From NCBI GenBank assembly GCA_004017535.1, contig SAJS01000003.1, positions 372,001 to 436,000 on the forward strand: DNA of 64,000 nt. The letters are read 5' to 3'. The notes below the pieces were generated by a model. The model did no database searches. It worked only from the letters and a program-made list of their open reading frames with translations, and had not been told where the DNA came from. The position numbers and the translations under genes are program-made. Shown piece by piece: positions 33,195 through 41,883 of this stretch (positions within the stretch are counted from its first letter, which is position 1; each line of letters starts with the position of its first letter). The stretch comes from Mesorhizobium sp. GTDB taxonomy: Bacteria; Pseudomonadota; Alphaproteobacteria; Rhizobiales; Rhizobiaceae.

Positions 33195-34403
33195 ATGAAC
33201 CATTCCTATCGTTGGGTCATCGTCGCGGCCGGCGCGCTGATGACCTGCGTGGCGCTCGGCGCCATGTTCTCGCTGGCGATCTTTCTGGAGCCGATGTCGC
33301 TCGACACCAACTGGTCGCGCACCGGTATCTCCAGCGCCATGACCTTGAACTTCCTGGTGATGGGCCTCGGCGGCTTCGCCTGGGGCACGATCTATGACCG
33401 GGTCGGCGCGCGGCCCGTGGTGCTTGCGGGCGCCGTGCTGCTCGGCCTGTCGCTGGTGGTGGCGAGCCGGGCCAATTCGCTCATCGTCTTCCAGCTCAGC
33501 TACGGCATCATCGTGGGCCTTGCGGCAAGCGCCTTCTTCGCGCCGATGATCGCGCTCACCACCGCCTGGTTCGACACCAACCGCAGCCTCGCCGTGTCGC
33601 TGGTCTCGGCCGGCATGGGCGTCGCGCCGATGACCATCTCGCCCTTCGCCCGCTGGCTGATCACCGCCTATGACTGGCGCACCGCCATGTTCGATATCGG
33701 CGTCATGGCCTGGGTGCTGCTTTTGCCCGCCGTCCTGCTGGTGCGCCAGCCGCCGGCGGCGGCCGTGGCAAGCGACGGCACGCCGGCGCCCGCCGCCGAC
33801 GATCCCGGCATGAGCGTCGGCCAGGCGCTGCGCTCGCCGCAATTCATCGTGCTGGGCCTCACCTTCTTCGCCTGCTGCGCGGCGCATTCGGGCCCGATCT
33901 TCCACATGGTGAGCTATGCCATGTCCTGCGGTATCGCGCCGATGGCGGCCGTATCGATCTACAGCGTCGAGGGCCTGGCCGGCCTTGGCGGACGCGTGCT
34001 CTACGGCGTGCTCGGCGACCGGCTTGGCGTGAAACCGGTGCTGGTCGCCGGGCTTGCCATCCAGGGGCTGGTGATCGCCGCCTATCTCGCCGTCGGCCGG
34101 ATCGAGCAGTTCTACCTCCTGGCCGTCGTCTTCGGCGCCACCTATGGCGGCGTGATGCCGCTCTACGCGGTGCTGGCGCGCGAATATTTCGGCCTGCGCA
34201 TCATCGGCACGGTGCTGGGCGCCGCGACGCTGCTCTCCAGCCTCGGCATGTCGCTCGGCCCGCTTGCCGGCGGCATGATCTACGACGCCACCGCGAGCTA
34301 CCATTGGCTGTTCATCGGCTCGGCGCTGATCGGGCTGGGCGCGGCCGGCATCGCGATCGCCTTCCCGCCGCAACCCAGCCGGCAGAAGCTGCAGATGGCG
34401 TGA
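33195..34403 (+). CDS. MFS transporter (OFA/monocarboxylate-like)
   Basis: 402 residues, 12 predicted membrane segments. The loop-2 MFS motif reads GFAWGTIYDRVGARPVVL and the loop-8 counterpart GGRVLYGVLGDRLGVKPVL. SYGIIVGLAASAFFAPMIALTTAWF resembles the OFA/monocarboxylate group. The predicted role is proton-linked uptake or exchange of organic acids in the inner membrane; the substrate is unknown. Start ATG 33195 after GGGAGCAGAACC. It appears monocistronic. Confidence 0.85.
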   Translation: MNHSYRWVIVAAGALMTCVALGAMFSLAIFLEPMSLDTNWSRTGISSAMTLNFLVMGLGGFAWGTIYDRVGARPVVLAGAVLLGLSLVVASRANSLIVFQLSYGIIVGLAASAFFAPMIALTTAWFDTNRSLAVSLVSAGMGVAPMTISPFARWLITAYDWRTAMFDIGVMAWVLLLPAVLLVRQPPAAAVASDGTPAPAADDPGMSVGQALRSPQFIVLGLTFFACCAAHSGPIFHMVSYAMSCGIAPMAAVSIYSVEGLAGLGGRVLYGVLGDRLGVKPVLVAGLAIQGLVIAAYLAVGRIEQFYLLAVVFGATYGGVMPLYAVLAREYFGLRIIGTVLGAATLLSSLGMSLGPLAGGMIYDATASYHWLFIGSALIGLGAAGIAIAFPPQPSRQKLQMA

Positions 34404-34429
34404 GGAATCGAGCTAGGGGGCGATCGGCC

Positions 34430-36742
34430 TCAACCGGTCCCCGTGCCCGTGCGCACGGCCTCACGGTCGTTCTCGTCGCGTTTCACCCGCTCGTCGGAGA
34501 TCAGCACCACCGGGCACGGGCCGCGTCGCAGGACGCCCGTCGTCGTCTCGCCGAAGATGAGTTCCTCGCCCTGCCTCCGCGACACGCCCATGACGATCAG
34601 CGCTGCGTTGCGCCCGGCCTGGCGGGCGATGGCGTCGGCGGCTGCCGCCCGGCTTCTGATGGCAGTCTCGATCTCGACGCCATATCGGTCGGCAAGCGCG
34701 ACGATGTCCTTCAAAACCGCCTCGCGGCGTCGATGCGAGACGGTGTCGCGCGGCTCCTCGCGGCCGGTGCGCGCGACATAGAGCATCTTGACCGGGGCGC
34801 CGGTGACGGCGGCTATCGCCAGCGCCAGCTCAGCGCCGCGACGGGCAACCGCCGTGCCGTTGACGGGCACCAGTATCTTGCCGGATCCCGGGCCGAGTTG
34901 CGGCATCTGGCGACCGGCGCTCGCCGGCTTCAGGACCAGGCAAAGCGGCCCGTCGAAGGCGCCGGCGACTTCGTTCAGGCGGTGCGAGAAGGCGCCCTTG
35001 GCGGTGACGGCGCGGCCGAGGCCGACCAGCAGCATCCCGTAGCCCTTGCGGGCCTCCCTGGCGACCGCCTCGGCCGAAAGCTCGCCATGCTGGCGCCGGG
35101 TGACCGGTGTTTCGCGCACCGGCGCTTCGTCGCTCTTTTTCGCCGCTTCGCGGCTGTCCTCGGCCCCCTTCTCGATCTCGTCGAGATGCAGCCCCTCGGT
35201 CGGCTCGGCGTCGATCTCGCCGCTAGAATGCAGCACCGTCGTCGGCTTGCCGGCGCCGATGACGCCGGCCAGATAGGCGGCGAAGCGCCCGACGACGCCT
35301 TCGTCGACCACGACCAGAAGCCGCTCCAGATTGGCGACGAAACCGCGCTGATCCATCTCCTCGCGTTCCAGGCGCTTCTTTTCCTGCTCGCCCATCGGCA
35401 GCCGGCGCAGCGCCCAGCGCAATGTCGGCGGCATGGCCAAGGTGGTGATGACCGCCATGGTGACGATCATGGTGAAGAGGTTGTGCGAGAGCACCCCCAT
35501 CGACAGGCCGATCGAAGCGACAATGACCTCGGTGGAGCCGCGCGCGTTCATGCCGCAACCGACCGCAATGCCCTCGGCGCGGGTCATGCCGGCGAGCTCC
35601 GCGCCGATGAAGGCGCCGCCGAATTTGCCGATCGAGGCGATGACGACCAAAGCGACGGTGAGCAGCGCCAGCAGCGGGTCGGTCAGCACGGTGAGGTCGG
35701 CGGAGAGGCCGGCAACGCCGAAGAACACCGGCATGAAAAGCGCGGTGATGATGCCCCGCAATTGCCCTTCGATGTGACGCGACAGGATCGGCGATTCACC
35801 CACCAATATGCCGGCGACGAAGGCGCCCAGCACGGTGTGCACGCCGATCAGGTCGGTGATCAGCGCCATGGCGCCCATGATGGCGAGGATGACGGTGACG
35901 ACCGCATATTCCGAGCGGAATGTGTCGTTGGTCCAGCGGATGGCGTCGAAGACGATGCGGCGCCCGAGCGTGAACGAAAACACCATGAAGGCGGCAACGC
36001 CGAGGACGGTGAAGGCCAGGCTGCCGATCTCGACGCGCCCCTTGGTGGCGATGCCGATGGTGATGGCGATGATGACCCAACCGATCGTGTCCTCGATGAT
36101 GGCCGAAGAGACGATGATCTGGCCGAGGTTGCGGCGCATGAAGTTCATGTCGCGCACCACCATGGCGACGATCTTGACGGAGGAGATGGAGAGCGCAGTT
36201 CCGAGGAATAGTCCGGCGACGATGCGCTCGCCGCCCGTGGCAAGCAGCGTGTCCGGCATGAAATGGGCGGCTGCGAAGCCGAGCCCGAACGGCACCGCGA
36301 CGCCGGCGGCCGAGATGGAAAAGCAGGCGCGGCCTACGCGGCGCACGAGCCGCAGATCGGTCTCCATGCCGGTCAGCAACAGAAGCATCAGCACGCCGAG
36401 CTGGGCGATGGCGTTGATCATCGACTTCTGCGATGGATCGTCAGCGAAGATCAGCCGCTCGGCCTCAGGCCAGACCCAGCCGAGGAGCGAAGGGCCGAGC
36501 ATGATGCCGCCGATCAGCTGCCCCATGACCGCCGGCTGTCCGAGCGCTTCAAGCACCTCGCCGATGCCGCGGCCGACAACCAGGAGCAGGATCAGCTCGG
36601 CGACGAAAATGCCTTCCGAGGACATGCCTTTCTTCTCGGCGGCGAAGGCGACGGCTGGCATCAGGGCGAACGCCGCGATGCCGAGCGCGACCCAGACCCA
36701 CAGCGACGGTCGCCGATTGAGCATGTTCGACAATTTGTGCAC
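34430..36742 (-). CDS. CPA2-type cation:proton antiporter fused to a universal stress domain
   Basis: 770 residues, GTG at 36742 behind GAGGAATGAGGG; ATG 36724 is an alternative. Residues about 15-440 contain 12-13 membrane segments of a Na+(K+)/H+ exchanger with LLLLTGMETDLRLVRR and FAGILVGESPILSRH. Residues about 480-760 are cytoplasmic, with two USP-like folds, the second having the ATP-loop pattern VMGVSRRQGEELIFGETTTG. The layout suggests ion exchange gated by a nucleotide-binding stress module. It lies convergent to the MFS gene, with repeat material upstream. Confidence 0.87.
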   Translation of the reverse strand: MHKLSNMLNRRPSLWVWVALGIAAFALMPAVAFAAEKKGMSSEGIFVAELILLLVVGRGIGEVLEALGQPAVMGQLIGGIMLGPSLLGWVWPEAERLIFADDPSQKSMINAIAQLGVLMLLLLTGMETDLRLVRRVGRACFSISAAGVAVPFGLGFAAAHFMPDTLLATGGERIVAGLFLGTALSISSVKIVAMVVRDMNFMRRNLGQIIVSSAIIEDTIGWVIIAITIGIATKGRVEIGSLAFTVLGVAAFMVFSFTLGRRIVFDAIRWTNDTFRSEYAVVTVILAIMGAMALITDLIGVHTVLGAFVAGILVGESPILSRHIEGQLRGIITALFMPVFFGVAGLSADLTVLTDPLLALLTVALVVIASIGKFGGAFIGAELAGMTRAEGIAVGCGMNARGSTEVIVASIGLSMGVLSHNLFTMIVTMAVITTLAMPPTLRWALRRLPMGEQEKKRLEREEMDQRGFVANLERLLVVVDEGVVGRFAAYLAGVIGAGKPTTVLHSSGEIDAEPTEGLHLDEIEKGAEDSREAAKKSDEAPVRETPVTRRQHGELSAEAVAREARKGYGMLLVGLGRAVTAKGAFSHRLNEVAGAFDGPLCLVLKPASAGRQMPQLGPGSGKILVPVNGTAVARRGAELALAIAAVTGAPVKMLYVARTGREEPRDTVSHRRREAVLKDIVALADRYGVEIETAIRSRAAAADAIARQAGRNAALIVMGVSRRQGEELIFGETTTGVLRRGPCPVVLISDERVKRDENDREAVRTGTGTG

Positions 36743-36803
36743 CCCTCATTCCTCGCATCGCCACAACGGTTTGGCCAGAGGATCGGTTGCACGGCTGATG
36801 GCA

Positions 36804-36980
36804 GCGTTTCCTCGCCCCCATGAAATGGGGGAGAGGTGGCTCGGCGAAGCCGAGACGGAGAGGGGAGCACCCGTTCGACCGGCAAACGCACTTCGAAGAG
36901 GAGGGCTTCCGCTCTACGAAGCCCCCTCTCCGTCCGCTTCGCGGACTCGTCTCCCCCGCTTTGCGGGGGCGAGGAAACGC
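36804..36980. repeat. Inverted repeat, family B
   Basis: The outer 16 bp GCGTTTCCTCGCCCCC (36804-36819) recurs perfectly inverted at 36965-36980. Inside, TCGGCGAAGCCGAGACGG and CCGTCCGCTTCGCGGA form further inverted motifs. Related copies: 46852-46985 and, partly, 63806-63950. It fills most of the 334-bp gap before the next gene. Confidence 0.85.
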
Positions 36981-37076
36981 TCCCTACAATTCTAATCAAA
37001 TGCCAGCGCCGATCTTTGCTTCGCGGTAAAGCGACTCGGCGATGGTCGCGCCATGGCGGGCAATAAGGAGAAGCTA

Positions 37077-37283
37077 ATGAAAAGCGACTTTGCCGCCGCC
37101 CACCTGCACCTCGACCGGGCGTGCCATTACCTGCGTGGCGATGATGAAACAAGCCGCGCGGCGCTTCAGGCACTCGACCTTGTGATCGACGCGGTGGCTG
37201 CGGCCCAGCATGCCAGGCCGGTGGCCGATGTTCTGCCCTTTCCGCGGCGCTCGAATGGCGGGGTTCCGCCGCTTGCATCCTGA
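37077..37283 (+). CDS. Small hypothetical protein
   Basis: 68 residues from ATG 37077, chosen over 37053 because AAGGAG lies 7 nt upstream of it. A single amphipathic helix region (DFAAAHLHLDRACHYLRGDDETSRAAL), then QALDLVIDAVAAAQHA and a proline-rich tail. No domain recognised; soluble. An EcfG promoter follows rather than precedes it. Likely rhizobial-specific, function unknown. Confidence 0.6.
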   Translation: MKSDFAAAHLHLDRACHYLRGDDETSRAALQALDLVIDAVAAAQHARPVADVLPFPRRSNGGVPPLAS

Positions 37284-37303
37284 CTTATCCGCCTGAAAAG
37301 GCG

Positions 37304-37329
37304 GGAACATTTTGGGCCGGCCACACGTT
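37304..37329 (+). promoter_or_regulatory. EcfG promoter for the DUF2270 gene
   Basis: GGAAC (37304-37308), 18 bp, GTT (37327-37329), with ATTTT right after GGAAC as in the sites at 23987 and 27202. The gene starts at 37405. Confidence 0.75.
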
Positions 37330-37404
37330 GTGCTATACGGGGTGTGGTCGGTCTGTTCTTAGTCGGAATACGGCCGGCCATGGCGGCGGGAGGCGCATGG
37401 CACG

Positions 37405-38193
37405 ATGTCCCAGACGACGAAGGCCGCAAAATCCGCCGACGCGGCCAAGGGCCCGAAATCCATCGAGGCGAACGCGCCGGAAAGATCTACCGAGAAGGCC
37501 GCACCGCCAAGAGCGTCCGACACGCTGGCGCTGAAGCTCAGCTCTCCCGAATTCACCACGACGCTGTCGCATTTCCATCGCGCCGAGATCGCGCGCATGG
37601 CGGGCTGGCGCGACCGGCTCGACCGCACCAGCAACTGGGCGATCACCGTGGTCGCGGCGATGCTGTCGGTGTCGCTGTCGACGCCTTCCGCGCATCACGG
37701 CGTGCTCTTGTTCGCCATGCTTCTGATCACGCTGCTTTTGTGGATAGAGGCGCGGCGCTACCGTTTCTTCGACGTCTACCGCGCCCGTGTGCGGCAGTTC
37801 GAGCGCTACTATTTCGCGCAGATCTTTTCGCCGCAGCCGGATTACGCTTCCAACTGGCTGGCCATCCTCGGCGAAGGCCTGCGCTCGCCGCGTTTCCTGA
37901 TCACGCAGCGCGCGGCGCTGATCCGCCGGCTGCGCCGCAACTACATCTTCATGTACACGATCCTGCTGCTTGCCTGGATCCTCAAGATCACCACGCCGAG
38001 CCTGTCGCGCGAAGGCTCCCCCATCGGCTTCGGCGCCTCGCTGGTCGACACGTTCCGCGTGGCGACGCTCGGGCCCATCCCCGGCGTGGTCGTGGTGAGC
38101 GGCGTGGCCGCCTGCTATCTCGCGCTGCTCGCCGCCGCCTTCCTCATCCGCGCCGATGACGGCGAACTGTCCGTTGGTGATGTGCATGTGTGA
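37405..38193 (+). CDS. DUF2270 membrane protein
   Basis: 262 residues. A basic, Ala/Lys-rich cytoplasmic N-terminus (about 1-70, charged and probably disordered) precedes two membrane segments around 78-95 and 100-118, a conserved cytoplasmic segment YFAQIFSPQPDYASNWLAILGE, and two more segments near 180-200 and 230-250. This is the DUF2270 layout. Function is unknown; regulation by EcfG is likely from the promoter 75 bp upstream. The C-terminus is acidic. Confidence 0.82.
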   Translation: MSQTTKAAKSADAAKGPKSIEANAPERSTEKAAPPRASDTLALKLSSPEFTTTLSHFHRAEIARMAGWRDRLDRTSNWAITVVAAMLSVSLSTPSAHHGVLLFAMLLITLLLWIEARRYRFFDVYRARVRQFERYYFAQIFSPQPDYASNWLAILGEGLRSPRFLITQRAALIRRLRRNYIFMYTILLLAWILKITTPSLSREGSPIGFGASLVDTFRVATLGPIPGVVVVSGVAACYLALLAAAFLIRADDGELSVGDVHV

Positions 38194-38265
38194 GGGAGGG
38201 AGGCAGTAGGCAGTGGGAATTAGGCAGTAGCAAAGTCAGAACGGCGGGCCCCTACTGCTGCCGCC

Positions 38266-38868
38266 TCACTGCGGCGACAGCGCCGCGCGGAACTCCTGCC
38301 TGGTGTTGCGGGCAGGATAGGGTTCGTGCGGCACGGGAACGCCGAGATGGGCGCAGAGCGGCGCCCAGCCGTCGCCGAGCTTGTGCACCAGCAGTCGCTC
38401 CGCCGGCACGGTGTTCAGCACCGCCTCGACATTGTTTCGATAGACGGCGATGGCATGGGCGCGGTCCTGCGGACGGCCGCCGAAAACCTGGTTAGCGACG
38501 AGCGCGATGCCCAGCGACTCCTGGTCGGTGCTGCCGACGATCGCCGGCAGGATGGTCTTTTCGAAACTCTCCCACCAGCTTTCGGGCGAGCGCCAGGTGA
38601 GGATGACGCGCGCCTTGGGATAAGCTTCGATCAGCTCGCGCCAATAGAATGCCGAGGGCCAGTCGACGCAGGATTTGTATCCCGCGAAGAGCTCGGCCCA
38701 GTTGGGCGCCCCGCCTTTGGCCACCGCCCGCCAGAGCCGCTTCTGCTCTGCATGCGCCATGACCTCCCACATATGATGGCAGGGGCCGAAACCAAGCATG
38801 GTCAGCGCCTCGCGCATCGAATCCGTACCGGTCCGGCCGAAGCCGGTTCCGATCACCATCAGCGACAT
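38266..38868 (-). CDS. Sulfotransferase-family protein
   Basis: 200 residues from ATG 38868, behind GGAGGAGGG. The N-terminal IGTGFGRTGTDSMREAL is the PAPS 5'-phosphosulfate loop. PKARVILTWRSPESWWESF gives the 3'-phosphate-binding Arg/Ser pattern. The C-terminal KLGDGWAPLCAHLGVPVPHEPYP matches the rhizobial sulfotransferase group close to FAD/SAM-independent forms. It should transfer sulfate from PAPS to an unknown acceptor in the cytoplasm. It lies tail to tail with the DUF2270 gene. Confidence 0.82.
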   Translation of the reverse strand: MSLMVIGTGFGRTGTDSMREALTMLGFGPCHHMWEVMAHAEQKRLWRAVAKGGAPNWAELFAGYKSCVDWPSAFYWRELIEAYPKARVILTWRSPESWWESFEKTILPAIVGSTDQESLGIALVANQVFGGRPQDRAHAIAVYRNNVEAVLNTVPAERLLVHKLGDGWAPLCAHLGVPVPHEPYPARNTRQEFRAALSPQ

Positions 38869-38908
38869 TTTCCCCTCCTCCATTTTTCCCGTGTTCAAGC
38901 GGTTGCTG

Positions 38909-39808
38909 TCAGCCTCCCTGGACCACGAGCCGCAGGCGATTGCCTTCCGGATCAGCGGTCGAGATGGCGCGTCCGTCTCTTTTCGCTAGTATGTCGGCCG
39001 CCTCGAGCCTGCGCTGCACGGCGGCGAGCTCCTGCGCCGAGCCAAGCTCGATGGTGAAATGGTCGAGGCCGGCCGCACCCGGTGGCGGCTCGCGCAGCTC
39101 GTCGCGCGCCCAGATGTTGAAGGCGATCATATGCGGGCGGCGCGCGGTGCCGCAGTCGAACATGCCGAAGGTCCTGGACTGGATGTGGGGCCGGAAGCCG
39201 AGCACGCCCAAATAAAACTTCATCAGCATCTCGGGCGCGCGGGCGCGCAAATGGATGTGGCCGATGAAGGCGTCCCGCGCCATCCTCGGCTCGACATGGC
39301 CGGAATTGCCGAGATCGCGCAGCAAACCCGACACATCCAGCGGCTCCAGCCCGGAATGCGCGCTGCCGTCGACGGCGATCAACGACACGCGGCCGCTGGG
39401 AGAGACTTGGTGGCGCAGCAAGCGTTCAGGCGTGTCGAAGCAGATCTCTATGCCGTTGCCGGACGTATCGGAGACGTAGAGCGATTCCGAAATCAGGTGG
39501 TCCTGGGCGCTGTATCGCAGCCCCGACGCCTTGAGGCGGGCGGCCGCATGCGCCAGGTCGCGGCGGGTGGTGACGTGGATGGCGACATGAAAGAGATCGC
39601 GCGACTTCTGCGGCAGGGCGACGTCGGCGCCCGCATGGAGCACGATCAGCGGCCGGCCGCCGGCGCCGAGCTGCGCCTGAGCGGCATCCTCGCCGGCCGG
39701 CGCCAGCCCAAGCGTGTCGCGCCAGACGGTCAAGGCGGCTGGAATGTCGGTCACCTTGAGATGGACCGGCCCGAGACGCGTGGCCTGAGACAGCAATCCT
39801 TCGTCCAT
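38909..39808 (-). CDS. Two-domain VOC enzyme, CatE-like ring-cleaving dioxygenase
   Basis: 299 residues with two VOC modules: about 1-120 (LGPVHLKVTDIPAALTVW) and about 165-290 (FIGHIHLRARAPEMLMKFY). The second keeps the dioxygenase iron ligands: His near the start, His in AGLDHFTIELG, and Glu in the SADPEGNRLRLV type end. The layout fits Bacillus CatE-type extradiol dioxygenases or related isomerases. Substrate not predictable. It follows the sulfotransferase gene on the same strand, 40 bp away, possibly one transcript. Confidence 0.8.
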   Translation of the reverse strand: MDEGLLSQATRLGPVHLKVTDIPAALTVWRDTLGLAPAGEDAAQAQLGAGGRPLIVLHAGADVALPQKSRDLFHVAIHVTTRRDLAHAAARLKASGLRYSAQDHLISESLYVSDTSGNGIEICFDTPERLLRHQVSPSGRVSLIAVDGSAHSGLEPLDVSGLLRDLGNSGHVEPRMARDAFIGHIHLRARAPEMLMKFYLGVLGFRPHIQSRTFGMFDCGTARRPHMIAFNIWARDELREPPPGAAGLDHFTIELGSAQELAAVQRRLEAADILAKRDGRAISTADPEGNRLRLVVQGG

Positions 39809-39963
39809 CGTCGTCTACTCGATTGCAGTCGATAAACATATTAGCTCCGAACGATATTTATGTCTCGCGCCAAGTTCGGGTTGACCCCTTCCCGGCGGGC
39901 GGCGACTATCGCCGAAGCAGGCTGCCTTTTCCGCAGCTCCGAACGAAGCAGGAGGAATCTCCC

Positions 39964-40263
39964 ATGGACGACACCGACCACTGGCGCAACATGGCGAGCG
40001 CGCCGCGGGACGGCAGCCGCATCCTGGTGACGGTGCGCTCCTCCGAACAGGGACCGGCCGAGGTTGACATGGCCTACTGGTCGCGCGCCGACCAGTTCGG
40101 CGAGGAAGGCTGGCGGGCCTCGGATTCCTCGCCCGGCCGCATCGTCGAATATGCCGAGCCGGAGCTCAGATGCTGGATGCCGCTGCCGAGCGCCGGGCGA
40201 GGCTCGATGCCCAGCCCCTGGGAGGGCGAGGACGTGCCGCTGGTGGACGGAGAAGGGATTTAG
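39964..40263 (+). CDS. Conserved hypothetical protein, 99 aa
   Basis: ATG 39964 after AGGAGGAATCTCCC. A Trp/Tyr-containing small domain (HWRNMASAPRDGSRILVTVR, then DMAYWSRADQFGEEGWRAS), short beta strands and a proline-rich, low-complexity end. No signal or membrane segment. Similar to small DUF551-style proteins in tone, but I will not assign it. It stands alone between divergent VOC and convergent aldo/keto reductase genes. Confidence 0.65.
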   Translation: MDDTDHWRNMASAPRDGSRILVTVRSSEQGPAEVDMAYWSRADQFGEEGWRASDSSPGRIVEYAEPELRCWMPLPSAGRGSMPSPWEGEDVPLVDGEGI

Positions 40264-40315
40264 GGCACCTTTCCCTTCTCCCCTTTGCGATTGGCCAAAG
40301 CAGCGGCGACAGCCA

Positions 40316-40366
40316 AACTCCCCCCTGGTGAGGGAGATTGGCAGCTTCGGCGCCGGCTCCCTTCTA
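40316..40366. repeat. Partial family A repeat
   Basis: CCCCCTGGTGAGGGAGATTG then GCAGCTTC, a single decayed arm ending 9 bp before the aldo/keto reductase stop. Confidence 0.7.
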
Positions 40367-40374
40367 TCAGTGCG

Positions 40375-41205
40375 CTAAAACAAGAACGCCGCCGTTGCCG
40401 GATCAGGTCCGGTGCGGCCGTCGGCGGAATCCAGGCCACGGATGGTCTGCATGTCGTCCGCGTCCAGCTCGAAACCGAAGACGTCGAAATTGCCGGCGAT
40501 GCGCTCCTGGTGGATCGACTTCGGGATGACGATCAGCCCCTCCTGCAAATGCCAGCGGATGATCACCTGCGCCACCGACTTGCCGTGCTTCTTCCCCAGC
40601 TTCTCCAGCGTCGGGTCGGAAAGCAGCCGGCCGCTGCCCAGCGGGCTCCAGCTCTCGATATGGATGTTGTGTTTCTTGTGGAAATCGCGCTTGTCGCGCT
40701 GCTGGAAGCGCGGGTGCAATTCGATCTGGTTGACGACGGGGGTCACGCCGGTCTCGCCGATGATGCGCTCCAGATGATCCTGGTTGAAGTTGGAGACGCC
40801 GACCGACTTGATGCGGCCGGCTTGCTTTAGCTCGACGAGTGTCTGCCAGGCCTCGACATATTTGTTCTGGCTGGGCACCGGCCAGTGGATCAGGAAAAGA
40901 TCGATCCGGTCGATCCCGAGTTTCTGCATCGTGTCGTCGAAGGCGCGCAACGCCGCGTCGCGCTGATGCGCGCCGTTGCGCAGCTTGGAGGTGATGAAGA
41001 GTTCGTTCCTCGCCACGCCGGCCGCGCGGATCGCCTCGCCGACGCCTTCCTCGTTGCGGTAGCCCTCGGCGGTGTCGATCAGCCGGTAGCCGGCCTCGAT
41101 CCCCCAGCGCACAACCTTTGCGGTGATGGCCGGATCGACCTGCCACACACCGAGCCCGATCTGCGGGATGGTCGAGCCGTCATTCAGTTTGAGCTGTTCG
41201 GGCAT
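40375..41205 (-). CDS. Aldo/keto reductase (2,5-diketogluconate reductase-like)
   Basis: 276 residues from ATG 41205; longer frames upstream run into repeats. Catalytic tetrad: Asp and Tyr in LIDTAEGYRNE, Lys in ITSKLRNG, His in LFLIHWPVP. The C-terminal VIPKSIHQERIAGNFDVF is the NADPH-binding loop. The group (AKR5-like) reduces sugars, methylglyoxal or keto acids. Monocistronic-looking, with a family A repeat arm just past its start side (41298-41354). Confidence 0.9.
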   Translation of the reverse strand: MPEQLKLNDGSTIPQIGLGVWQVDPAITAKVVRWGIEAGYRLIDTAEGYRNEEGVGEAIRAAGVARNELFITSKLRNGAHQRDAALRAFDDTMQKLGIDRIDLFLIHWPVPSQNKYVEAWQTLVELKQAGRIKSVGVSNFNQDHLERIIGETGVTPVVNQIELHPRFQQRDKRDFHKKHNIHIESWSPLGSGRLLSDPTLEKLGKKHGKSVAQVIIRWHLQEGLIVIPKSIHQERIAGNFDVFGFELDADDMQTIRGLDSADGRTGPDPATAAFLF

Positions 41206-41297
41206 GGGAGATTCCTTTTGGCAGGGAGGATGGTGCCGACTATGTAGGCCGCGGGTTGGGGAATGCCAGTCAGCGATAGAGAAGATGGCGCGAAACC

Positions 41298-41354
41298 GAA
41301 GCTGCCAATCTCCCCCCTCGTGGGGGAGATGTCCGGCAGGACAGAGGGGGGCGC
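41298..41354 (+). repeat. Family A repeat arm, left bracket of the DUF559 gene
   Basis: 57-bp arm, inverted match to 41788-41843, differing by one substitution and one indel (by eye). It starts GAAGCTGCCAATCTCCCCC and ends GGGGGGCGC. Confidence 0.9.
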
Positions 41355-41400
41355 CGTAGAGTAAGAAACGCAGGTGAATCTGTCTCGGTCTAATGCACCC

Positions 41401-41772
41401 ATGCCCCACACACCACTCTCACCTCGACATCGCGCCAACGCGAAATCGATGCGCAAAGTCATGACCGACGCTGAACTGAAGCTTTGGAACGAGCTTCGTG
41501 CTCACCGGCTGATGGGTTTGGGCTTTCGCAGGCAGTTGCCGGTCGCGGGCTATATCGTCGACTTCGCGTGTCCTCACAAGAAGCTGATCGTGGAGGTTGA
41601 CGGCTCACAACATGGGGATGCGGGCCGTGCCGAGGCCGATGCGACCAGAACCAAGCGCTTGGAGCAGGATGGCTGGATTATCCTGCGGTTCTGGAATGAC
41701 GACGTCATTCGAGACATCGACAATGTCTGCCAGCACATTGTTATTGCCGCAGGGTTGGCCGGTCCGACTTGA
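41401..41772 (+). CDS. DUF559-family endonuclease-like protein, repeat-bracketed
   Basis: 123 residues from ATG 41401 (a GTG at 41374 would add 9). The start PHTPLSPRHRANAKSMRKVM and LWNELRAHRLMGLGFRRQLP lead to the restriction-endonuclease-like core IVDFACPHKKLIVEVDGSQH, with the Asp, the Glu-x-Asp pair and following His of the Vsr-like fold, then DGWIILRFWNDDVI. DUF559 proteins are predicted nucleases related to very-short-patch repair enzymes. The gene alone lies between two inverted family A arms (41298-41354 and 41788-41843). Whether it acts on those repeats is speculation. Confidence 0.85.
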   Translation: MPHTPLSPRHRANAKSMRKVMTDAELKLWNELRAHRLMGLGFRRQLPVAGYIVDFACPHKKLIVEVDGSQHGDAGRAEADATRTKRLEQDGWIILRFWNDDVIRDIDNVCQHIVIAAGLAGPT

Positions 41773-41787
41773 GATGTCGGCGGGACA

Positions 41788-41843
41788 GCGCCCCCCTCTG
41801 TCCTGCCGGACATCTCCCCCACAAGGGGGAGATTGGCAGCTTC
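41788..41843 (-). repeat. Family A repeat arm, right bracket of the DUF559 gene
   Basis: 56-bp inverted partner of 41298-41354, starting 15 bp after the DUF559 stop codon. Confidence 0.9.
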
Positions 41844-41883
41844 ACCGCCGGCTCTCCTACATGAAATGGGATAGAGACGAGCC

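Noticed and set aside
37331-38192. Long open frames on both strands over the DUF2270 gene (e.g. minus strand 37333-38187)
   Set aside because: High-GC shadows; only the plus-strand frame from 37405 has membrane segments, a family match and a promoter.
41281-41850. CRISPR-like array in the C-run/G-run repeats
   Set aside because: Repeats are inverted pairs, not evenly spaced direct repeats, and no cas gene is present.
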